Positions 56,108 to 64,000 of a stretch of DNA of 64,000 bases are shown here, one piece after another. The stretch is from Madurella fahalii (taxonomy: Eukaryota; Ascomycota; Sordariomycetes; Sordariales). The stretch's first letter is position 1. Each line of letters begins with the position of its first letter. The notes under the pieces are model-generated. The model worked only from the letters and a program-made list of their open reading frames with translations, had not been told where the DNA came from and made no database searches. The stretch covers positions 5,332,001-5,396,000 of the forward strand of contig CM056874.1 in NCBI GenBank assembly GCA_029876055.1, given 5' to 3'. Both the position numbers and the translations under genes were made by a program.

Positions 56108-57835
56108 ATGACGGCGATCATGTCACCCAGCTCCTCACCAGCGACCTCACCGCCAGCCATCTCGCCGCCGGCCGCGAACTCGGCGCACCCCGCACTCCCT
56201 CCGCTCATAACATCGCCGCCTGCTCGCAGGAGCACCCTGCCGCGTCCAATGTCGCACGCCTCCAAGAACCGCTTGTCGCAGTACTCGACTACAAGCTCTA
56301 TGCCGTCGAGGTCTCGTCCGCCTTCGCACATCTTCCCGATCCTCCCCTCGAGCCTGCCTTACACGCTGGTGAGAGACTTTGCCTATCCGCTATCGCATCC
56401 TATGCACTATGGCCCGCCGCCGGAGCCGTCACGGCCCCCGTCAGGCATGACCACGCCGGCGAGCGAGCAGCGGAGGCTATCCGACCCCCCGACGTCGTGG
56501 GACAGCAGGACAAGCTGGGATAGCCACTCGTGGGGTAGCGGGGCCTCCGGCCGGCCGGCCGACTTGCCGTCGATTCAGTTCGCGGACGGACCGCCGTGGA
56601 GCGAGGACGAGGATCTCCATAGCCCCGTCGTCAGCTCAAGGCACAGAAAACACAAGTCGTCGGGCGGCGCATATGGGAGGAGCCGGGCCGGCCGCGACGC
56701 GCAACCGGGCTCGATGCTGAATGCCGAGAACTACGATCGCGAGAGGGGATATTACGCCGGCACTAGCGGTGATGGCAGCGAGCGATACTACGTCAATCAA
56801 GGGGACGAAGCCAACGGGCCCGGCGGCGAGTACGTCACGTACCCTCCGGATCAGGCGCGACACGGCGGCAACGCGTATCAACTTGCCAGCCAGCAGCCGC
56901 GGCAGTACGAGCCCGGGGGTTACGGCTCGGACGATTCGAGCACGTGCTCCTCTCCAGGCTATCACAACACGGACGAATCTCGATACTCGCGGGACTACCA
57001 GTTCACCATCACTTCTCCGGACGAGGAAATGCACGGCAAAGCCGTAGCCCTCTTCGATTTTGAGCGGGAGAACGACAGCGAGCTCCCGCTCGTAGAAGGG
57101 CAGATCATCTGGGTCTCATACCGGTATGGCCAGGGCTGGCTGGTGGCCGAGGACCCCAAGACGCAAGAAAGCGGGCTCGTGCCCGAAGAATACGTCCGCC
57201 TGCTGCGGGACATTGAGGGGGGGATGACGAGCCTGACGGGCCACATCAACACGGGCGGGGACACGGCCAGCCCGGCCAGCCCGAGCACTACCAACGACGT
57301 CGGCACGCCCACGCAGGCGGAACACTCAGCCTCGATCCAGTTCCCGCACTCGCCCGCGCTGACGACCAACAGCAACGCTTCGTCCTCGGCAGCCACCAAC
57401 AACACGGCCACAAGCACGGCGGCAGCATCCACGTCGATGGCGAATGGCTACCACCAGCCCATTGTTTCCACCTTCTCCACGTCGAGCAAGGACCTCGACC
57501 CTTACCCGCAGCACCTGCTGGGAACGCAGGCCGGGCAACCGCCCCCGCAGGTGGTGCACTACCACGGCCAGAGGGGCGGCAGCCAGGCTAACACGCCCAC
57601 GCTGGCGATCCATCAAGGACTGGGGTTTGGAGCCGCCGCCGCCACCGGCGGTGGCGGCTCTTCGAGGCGGGCCAGCCAAGATACGACGGGGCTGGCGGCG
57701 GCGAAGAAAGGAGGGGAGGGTGCGGCGGGTGTGGGCGTGGGCGGGTTAGAGACGCTGCCCGATGTGAAGATGGAGAAGGAGCCGGAGGTCGCGGAGGAAG
57801 GGTCAGGAGCGGAGCGGAAGAGGGAGTCGAGGTGA
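56108..57835 (+). CDS. nbp2: SH3 adaptor, Nbp2/Skb5-like
   Basis: A single exon encoding 575 residues. Residues 1-80 are Ser/Pro-rich. A patch at about 80-105 ('FPILPSSLPYTLVRDFAYPL') looks conserved, followed by a disordered Ser/Gly/Tyr stretch. One SH3 domain lies at about residues 308-365: 'KAVALFDFERENDSELPLVE', 'GQIIWVSYRYGQGWLVAED' and 'SGLVPEEYVRLL'. The 'FERENDSEL-EG-I-W-SY--GQGWLVAE' pattern is typical of the Nbp2/Skb5 adaptors that link phosphatases to HOG and cell-integrity MAPK signalling. The C-terminal 200 residues are Thr/Ser/Ala/Gly low complexity. Because only the SH3 is conserved, the exact ortholog is less sure than the domain. Confidence 0.82.
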   Translation: MTAIMSPSSSPATSPPAISPPAANSAHPALPPLITSPPARRSTLPRPMSHASKNRLSQYSTTSSMPSRSRPPSHIFPILPSSLPYTLVRDFAYPLSHPMHYGPPPEPSRPPSGMTTPASEQRRLSDPPTSWDSRTSWDSHSWGSGASGRPADLPSIQFADGPPWSEDEDLHSPVVSSRHRKHKSSGGAYGRSRAGRDAQPGSMLNAENYDRERGYYAGTSGDGSERYYVNQGDEANGPGGEYVTYPPDQARHGGNAYQLASQQPRQYEPGGYGSDDSSTCSSPGYHNTDESRYSRDYQFTITSPDEEMHGKAVALFDFERENDSELPLVEGQIIWVSYRYGQGWLVAEDPKTQESGLVPEEYVRLLRDIEGGMTSLTGHINTGGDTASPASPSTTNDVGTPTQAEHSASIQFPHSPALTTNSNASSSAATNNTATSTAAASTSMANGYHQPIVSTFSTSSKDLDPYPQHLLGTQAGQPPPQVVHYHGQRGGSQANTPTLAIHQGLGFGAAAATGGGGSSRRASQDTTGLAAAKKGGEGAAGVGVGGLETLPDVKMEKEPEVAEEGSGAERKRESR

Positions 57836-59000
57836 TATATACCAGTTTTTTTGTTAGGCTGTCATGGCTAAGGGGGCTTGATAGTAGGGAGGACGGGATG
57901 GGGGCATGATTGCAAAGGCATACTACCATCGGAGCATATCGGGGCTGGGGGGAATCTGAAAGGCTCGGGCGGGGTGAGCATGTACTAATATCCAGTCGGG
58001 TTGGAAGGTGGAAAATGGAGCGGCGCGCTGCTATTTTTGATGTGTTTCGGTTTCTTCCTCTGATGATGACGATGACGATGATGGGAGCAATTTATCCTGA
58101 TTCTGCACTACGGATCTGTCCCTTGTATGTCTTTCACGACTATGAGCTGACTCGACAGTGACGTGACAGTGGAGGTGGGCTAGTTTTCCACACAACTTTG
58201 AAAGCATCTCTGATGGCCAATCCAGATAATCAACCGTGTCTGCTCATAGTATGACAATGGTTGGATGCATAGTATCCGAGTCCGCTCTACCAATCTTTGC
58301 AGCTTTCCTATTAAATAATAAGCCGTTTTTCCCCCGCTTTTATTTTTCTTGTTCGCTATCGTTTTTAAGCAGGATGTGGATAGAGAGAATCACAGCATAC
58401 GAGGAAGCAGTTGGTTCATTCGGCTCCGTGATGACAAGCAGAAGGCATTTTGTTTCCACTGTGGGTGGAAACTGACAAGGATTTAGCCCGGAAGACAATG
58501 GGTTCATGTTGCCCAACAGAATGGGAAATGGCTGTTGATTCAGCGTCCCAGTGTCCCAGTGTCCCAGTGTCCCAGTCTCCCTAAGGACTTGAATTCTTTC
58601 AAAGAATGCATTTTGGCTTACTAAAACGTACCTGTATAGAGGCGCCCTATAATTCCTTTCACGGCGTTGAGAGACGGTGTCGGACCTCAGTGAACTCGGA
58701 CAGGCGCGGGGAATCTCCACCCGTTCAACGCTGCTCCGAAGACCGCCCGATATCGCCGCCGCAAGGGGCAGTTTCAGCGGGGCCACAGATGACGTAAATC
58801 ACCCGAACCTGGCCGCAAGAAGGGACAGGAAAGTACAATCTTTTGTGTACCCGCGACGGCTTATCAAGCAACATCCTGGAGTCAACTGCGAGCTGCTGTT
58901 TACAAGGCACAACTTTTCGCACCACCTACCTGCCTCAATTCTCTTCAATTGGCAGGCTAGCGCAGTTCCCGTACTCTCATAACTCAGCACAACCGACACG
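57836..59000. other. intergenic with short minisatellite
   Basis: 1.2 kb between the SH3 adaptor and mcr1. It contains a tandem TGTCCCAG octamer (about 58545-58576, four copies). No gene is recognised. Confidence 0.5.
58545..58576. repeat. minisatellite, TGTCCCAG octamer, about four copies
   Basis: Four near-perfect head-to-tail octamers lie in the spacer upstream of mcr1. Confidence 0.85.
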
Positions 59001-60116
59001 ATGAGCTTGTTTGTCGCCAGCCGGTCTGCGTTCCGCGCCGCCGCGCCCATCAAGCGGGTGAGTTTGAGCTTCCCGTCTATTCCCCCCATTCCCGAGCTTC
59101 CCCAAGCTGACTCTGCCACATAGCAATTCCAGGTCCGCCGATATGCCACCGAGCCGACCTCTTCTGAGCCAGCCAAGAAGGGTGGCAACACGCTGCTCTA
59201 CATCGCCGGTGCTGCTGGCCTGGCCGGCGCAGGATACTATTTCCTTGGGGGCACTCCGGCCGCAAAGAAGGCCGAGGAGAAGGTGAAGGAGGCATCTAGC
59301 GCTGCGTCCGAGAAGCTTCCGATTGGCGAGGTCAAGAAGGCGTTCACGGGTGGCGATCAAGGCTTCGTCAGCCTCAAGCTCGAGGAGGTCGAAATCGTCA
59401 ACCACAACTCCAAGCGCCTCCGCTTCCGCCTACCCGAGGACGACATGGTTTCGGGCCTGCACGTCGCCAGCGCCATCCTGACTAAATACAAACCCCTCGA
59501 CGCCGAGAAGCCCGTCATCCGCCCCTACACCCCCATAAGCGACGAGGATGCCAAGGGCTACCTCGACCTGCTCGTGAAGAAGTACCCCAACGGGCCCATG
59601 TCCACCCACCTCCACGACATGGTACCGGGCCAGCGCCTCGAAGTAAAGGGGCCCTTACCCAAATACCCGTGGCCGCCCAACAAGCACGAGCACATCGCGC
59701 TCATCGCGGGTGGCACGGGCATCACGCCCATGTTCCAGCTGTGCCGGGCCATCTTCAACAACCCGGACGACCAGACCAAGGTGACGCTCGTGTTCGGCAA
59801 CGTCAGCGAGGACGACATCCTGCTCAAGAACGAGCTGGCTACGCTCGAGAACCACTACCCGCGCCGCTTCCGCGCGTTTTACGTGCTCGACAACCCCCCC
59901 AAACACTGGACCGGCGCCAAGGGCTACATCAACAAGGACCTACTCAAGACGGTCCTGCCCGAGCCCAAGTCGGACAACATCAAGGTGTTTGTGTGCGGGC
60001 CCCCCGGCATGATGGACTCCATCTCGGGCAACAAGAAGAGCCCCAAGGATCAGGGCGAGTTGACGGGCATCCTGAAGGAGCTGGGCTACAAGCCCGAGCA
60101 GGTCTACAAGTTCTAA
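59001..60116 (+). CDS. mcr1: mitochondrial NADH-cytochrome b5 reductase Mcr1
   Basis: Two exons, 59001-59057 and 59124-60116, phase 0, give 349 residues. The N-terminus 'MSLFVASRSAFRAAAPIKRQ' is an Arg-rich mitochondrial presequence, followed by one hydrophobic segment ('LLYIAGAAGLAGAGYYFL'). This fits the dual outer-membrane/intermembrane-space sorting known for yeast Mcr1. The FAD site is 'RPYTPIS' (about residue 152) with 'GPMSTHLHDMVPGQRLEVKG'. The NAD site is 'IAGGTGITPMFQL' (about 214) and 'VFVCGPPGMM' (about 310). The C-terminus 'GYKPEQVYKF' ends with the family Phe. The enzyme passes electrons from NADH to cytochrome b5 and supports ergosterol synthesis and antioxidant reduction. Confidence 0.95.
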
Positions 60117-61605
60117 ACCAGGCGTTGGGTCTTGTTTTGTCCCGAGCTAGCGTTGCTTAGCATATAGTAGTTCGCGTGTGTGTATATAGCTGGAATAGAG
60201 AAACCAAGGATTGTTTGCTCATTCGTCCCGGTGGCCCGCTTGGCGGACTTTTCCCACGGAAAGGTGCGCGTTATCTCCCCTGTGCCACGAGCAAGAGACA
60301 GAAGTACGGCAGGAGCATACAGCCAAGATACTCGCGATTTATCAGCCGTCCTCATCTTCCGGGGCATACACTGGCTGTCTTCTTCATGGCCCTCACCGTA
60401 CGAGAGAACAGGACTCGAGACTTTGTTGTGTAAGTACGCCCTTCCCTTCACACAAGAGAGGCGACTGACTATTCCCGAAGCAATTGAAGCCATGGAACAT
60501 CACTCGACATAGGGACTAGTCAGAGGTCCAGATATTCTGGAGAGACGGGGATGGCCATCTGGAAGCAAGGCTCGGAACGGGAAGCAGTGGGTTCAAGGGG
60601 TGCGATGTTGAGAAACGCGTAGCAGCCGGGCAGCTGCATGTAGAAGACTAGGTACCTGATATTCTATTACTGTTATTTGCTTCAATGTGTTCCAATTCTT
60701 CCAAGGGGGAAGACGCACGCAGGGCTAGCTTCCCACCCCTCTAATCGCTGCTATGTCGATAGTTCTTCCCACTGGTTTGCCTGAACTCTGCAAACTATTG
60801 GCCAAAAGCAGAAAGTTTGCCGCCTTTCTTCTCTGCTGAACCAATGTTCGGAGATCGTGCCAAGCTGGCTTCAGCCGTGGCGTCTATCGTCCATCTCCAA
60901 GAACCACCCTGTTCACCTCACCGCCGGAACAAGGCGAGCCATCGCGCAATTGACTACTACTAGGACTAGTCTACGGCTCAAACAAAACTCCTAACCTAAG
61001 CATTCTCCCATAAACTCCAACGATTTTAAAGTGAGCGATCTCTTGCTGCGCCAGAGAAGCGGCAAGCATATTGAAATAAGGCTACATGGATAGTAACTCA
61101 AGCTGCTGGGACGAAGTATCTCACCTCATACGCCCCTTGTTGTGTCACTATGTGGCGTTCGGCTTGCTCCAGCCGCACGCACTTCTTTATCTTCTCAACC
61201 AACCACTGCCGCCCGCCGCTCGCATGACACTCCGAAATATTGCTTCTCTAATTCCCCCACGACTGCTTGAGCCGCCGCCAATTGCCAAAAAGGGGGCATC
61301 GCTGGTGTCACCACACCAGCCTGGTTGGGTATCCTCGGACTGACCCCGAGTGTTGGGTAAGTCTAGAACGCGAGATGGGCTGTGCTGTGTATGTGATCTT
61401 TGAGGCTGAGCCTGCCCATATTGCGGCAGCACAAGCATTGAAAAGGACGTGACGCCCTGGGCTGCTCGCAAAGCCCCTTCTGCTCTTCTCACTTTCTGTT
61501 AACCCGCCTCTGCCACACACACTCTCTCTCCTCTCCGTCACTTGCTTCGCTCGACAGGTTCGTTTGGTGACCTTGCTCTCAGCGGAACGACGGGAATCAT
61601 CCAAC
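60117..61605. other. intergenic, no gene recognised
   Basis: 1.5 kb between mcr1 and the MARVEL gene. Short frames at 60176-60512 and 61086-61343 are domain-free. The 61490-61605 stretch is pyrimidine-rich and is probably the leader of the next gene. Confidence 0.5.
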
Positions 61606-62716
61606 ATGAACAATACTCAACATTCCGCCGCCCGGGCTCCGGGGCACGAGCACATCCCCATCTACCCTCAGGGGTTCATCGCCGTTCGGATCATCCAGCT
61701 CATTCTAGCCGTCCTCATCATGGGCTTGTCCGCTTATAGTGCGTCACTGCCGACCGTGGTTTGAGCGTGTAAGACATGGCATGGCTGACACAACCGCAGG
61801 CGTTTACCTCCTCGCCTACGACGGCAATTCCTTCATTCTCGCCGTGGTAAGTCGCCAAACCTTACTCCCAAGAGAGAAACCGAACTGATAGGGGCCATCT
61901 CAGGCCATCATGACACTCATAAGCTCCATTTACCACCTCGTGGCCAAGTACGGTGCGCCCTACATCTACAACTACTGGGCCGTCCTCGGCCTCGACATCT
62001 TCTTCATCGTCATGTGGCTCTCAGCGTTCGCCCTGCAGGCCTCGCGCGTTGCGCCCTTGTTCGCCTACTTGAGCCCTTCGTACAGCAGCTACGACAGCAG
62101 TTACATTAGCGGCTACGATAGCAGCTACGACACTGGCTACTACTATACCTACACTGTCTACGGGATCAGCTGGCTCGGCGCGCAGGCTGGTGCCTCGGCG
62201 CTAGGTGGTATTCAGTTGTAAGTGGCCGCTCTTCCCCCCTTCCCTTTCCACTCCTTCTTCTCCTCCCCCCCCCCCCCCCCAACCCGCCTCTAACCTTCTT
62301 TCCCACCGCTCAGCATCCTTCACATTGTCGCCCTAATCATCCACTCCATCCGCCTGCACCGCCACCGCGCCGCGGGCCTGCACTGCATGCCCGGCATGCC
62401 TCGCACCCTCCCTAACCCGGTTACTGCGGGCCCGGCGACGGGGGGTTTTGTCGCGGCCGAAAAGTCCGCCTACGAGCTGCAGCAGCAGCAGCAGCAGCAG
62501 CAGCCCCCAATCTACCAGCATCAGACGGCGCCGGCTTTCAACCCCCAGCACCAGCCGCAGCAGCAGGGCGGCTATCCCGGCCAGGGACAGTCGTTCTACG
62601 CACCCCAGTCCCCGCAGAGCCCGCCCCCGCCGCAGCAGCTCGTTGCTCAGCAGACTGGCGGCAGCAGCTACGTTAGCACCCCCGTGAAGATGCCGCCCCA
62701 GTTGCCTGGTAACTAG
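61606..62716 (+). CDS. MARVEL-domain four-TM protein with polyQ tail
   Basis: Four exons, 61606-61738, 61800-61846, 61904-62217 and 62314-62716, give 298 residues. Four hydrophobic segments form a MARVEL fold: 'FIAVRIIQLILAVLIMGLSA', 'SFILAVAIMTLISSIYHLVA', 'AVLGLDIFFIVMWLSAFALQ' and 'FILHIVALIIHSIRLHRH'. Between TM3 and TM4 is an unusual Tyr/Ser-rich loop ('YSSYDSSYISGYDSSYDTGY'). The cytosolic C-terminus is Gln/Pro-rich with an eight-codon CAG run (62481-62504). Such proteins organise plasma-membrane microdomains in fungi, for example the Nce102-like group, but this one is not assigned to a named member. A poly-C run lies in intron 3 (62265-62280). Confidence 0.85.
62481..62504. repeat. CAG trinucleotide run (polyQ) in the MARVEL gene
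   Basis: Eight consecutive CAG codons. The run is in frame within the cytosolic tail of the MARVEL protein. Confidence 0.9.
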
Positions 62717-63530
62717 TAGATCGGAGAATGCGACAAAAGGGCGGGGGGAGAGGGTGCTGATTGCTGGTTAAATCACGGGGAAGGATATATGAATGGGTGC
62801 ACGAGGCGGAGGCAGAGGTTTCCAATGAAGGCCTGAACCACGACCACTAATTGTGAATACCTGCGCATTCCGGTAGATTCCTATCTGTAAGGCATTTAGC
62901 ATAACACGGCAGATGACGTGCTAAACATCCGCGGGCTAAACATGTATTGCGGGGCTTTTCTCCTTGTCAAAGACATGTCTGGGCTTGTTTTGTGCTGTTA
63001 TAGTTTAGCAGAGCAGGGGGTTCGGGATACAAATCGTTGAATACCAGGTTTTCGTTTTGTTACAACAGTAACCTGATCAACCTGTTGCAACTTGTATATA
63101 TCTTTAACGCTCTTGTACACGGCCCAGTTCGATCCTCAAATATATCCGGAGACTAACCGGCGCGGATATGGTCCCCAATAAATCCTTCAGAATCAAGCAT
63201 GCTAGATTTCACCCATGGTGTTCTCCGTTACCCAATCTCACACCTCTATCAAACCCAGATTACCGCAAAGACCTGTAATCCGAACCCTTCGTCAACCCAG
63301 GTACAATCCCGCCTCAAACCCAGTCTCGAAGAGACGGTTGTTGTAACTCGTTACCGTTTATCGATCCCGGTTGAAGAATCGAGTGCAATCCAATCTCATT
63401 CCTTAGCAACCTAAGCCCCGATACGGATGTATATACACCATGATTATGTCCAACCCAGATCTCTCATCGACCAAAGTGGTATTTGTGTTATACATTTCCA
63501 ATGATAAAACTCTCCCTCGAGCCAGCCAAC
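62717..63530. other. tail-to-tail intergenic
   Basis: 814 bp between the MARVEL gene and the edge gene's 3' end. It has lower GC with short degenerate 'CCCAG..TC' motifs at 63220-63330. No gene is seen. Confidence 0.5.
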
Positions 63531-64000
63531 TCACAGCTTCTCTCCAGCATTAAGAACCCTACTCTCGATAATATCCACCCACCTCTCAGCATTTGTCCAG
63601 TCCTCAGTGTCAATACTCTCCATCAAGCCAGGGAAGACAGCTACATTTCATTCCACAACAGTCAGCATCCCATCGTCACTGGAATACGCCCCAAAACGCA
63701 ATCATGAAATGGGGAAACTCACCACCAGCGTACCCAGTCCACAGCCCGGGCGCAAACACCACATGCTTGAACCATGGCCTCCCATCCAAGCCTTGTTCAT
63801 ACAGAAAACTCCGCTCGAGCAGCTTGTACTTTGTATTTACCTTGCGGATCGCCAAGCCCAGCTTGATCCGGGCCGGCCATTTCCACCACGGTATGTCGCC
63901 CTTCTCCAACCTATGCTCCAGCTTCTTAGCGTGCTTGTCCAGCTTGACTGCGCGCTCCTCAAAGTCGGCGATGCGGCGGTGGAGGCGGCGGAGCGAGAGC
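63531..64000 (-). CDS. glutamate carboxypeptidase II / transferrin-receptor-like peptidase, C-terminal part (cut by window edge)
   Basis: Two visible exons on the minus strand: 64000-63723 (continuing beyond the edge) and 63640-63531, joined at a GTGAGT donor (63722). The visible C-terminal 129 residues end '...EKL'. They carry a dimerisation-domain helix ('FEERAVKLDKHAKKLEHRLE'), 'RSFLYEQGLDGRPWFKHVVF', 'APGLWTGYAGAVFPGLMESI' and 'WVDIIESRVLNAGEKL'. This is the C-terminal end of the M28 glutamate carboxypeptidase II / TFR dimer domain, where the metal and catalytic residues lie further upstream and are not visible here. Family members are type II membrane or vacuolar peptidases; localisation cannot be judged from this piece. 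Confidence 0.85.

Overview
This window is nuclear DNA from a filamentous ascomycete, most likely a sordariomycete close to the Sordariales (Chaetomium/Neurospora-like). The evidence is short spliceosomal introns (about 50-160 bp, GT-AG with CTAAC/CTGAC branch sites), moderately GC-rich coding sequence, monocistronic genes on both strands with 0.3-2.4 kb spacers, and best family matches to fungal proteins (fungal-type Ssr4, Spa2, Atg14, Spc105, Taf3). Exon boundaries below were placed by hand from reading frame, splice signals and protein-family continuity; there is no transcript evidence.

Layout. 1-3.6 kb: no intact gene, but a decayed glutamine-synthetase/FluG-type pseudogene at about 1.3-2.2 kb. 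3.7-5.2 kb: a low-complexity protein with one C-terminal membrane segment. 6.3-9.9 kb: nucleolin-like Gar2/Nsr1 (minus), a complex I subunit of the NDUFB10/PDSW type (plus) and mitochondrial ribosomal protein mL54 (plus). 10.8-14.3 kb: two TFIID subunits, Taf7 (minus) and Taf3 (plus), transcribed divergently from one spacer. 14.7-16.9 kb: a cytosolic-looking GH15 glucoamylase/trehalase-family enzyme. 18.2-20.2 kb: a triose-phosphate-translocator-family transporter. 20.6-21.7 kb: an RBM42-like RRM protein. 23.8-25.7 kb: 6-phosphogluconate dehydrogenase. 26.2-28.6 kb: Ssr4 of SWI/SNF and RSC. 29.4-35.1 kb: ribosomal protein S11 (uS17) divergent from the KNL1-family kinetochore scaffold Spc105/Spc7.

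35.1-37.6 kb is gene-poor, with a degenerate tRNA-like sequence. 37.6-42.3 kb holds a large membrane-anchored coiled-coil protein I do not recognise, whose frame is broken by a compensating pair of single-base shifts near its 3' end. It is followed tail-to-tail by Atg14 (42.4-44.0 kb). 45.0-46.9 kb: two small fungal proteins of unknown function. 48.5-51.4 kb: the polarity scaffold Spa2. 53.2-54.0 kb: the RNA polymerase II CTD phosphatase Ssu72, whose only intron looks GC-AG. 56.1-57.8 kb: an Nbp2/Skb5-like SH3 adaptor. 59.0-60.1 kb: mitochondrial NADH-cytochrome b5 reductase Mcr1. 61.6-62.7 kb: a four-TM MARVEL protein with a polyQ tail. The right edge cuts a glutamate-carboxypeptidase-II-like gene on the minus strand.

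The content is mostly core housekeeping (transcription, chromatin, ribosome, mitochondria, kinetochore, autophagy, polarity) with no secondary-metabolite cluster, intact transposon or CRISPR. The most unusual items are the coiled-coil gene with its frame break, the GC-AG intron next to the Ssu72 catalytic loop, the divergent Taf7/Taf3 pair and the GS-like pseudogene.
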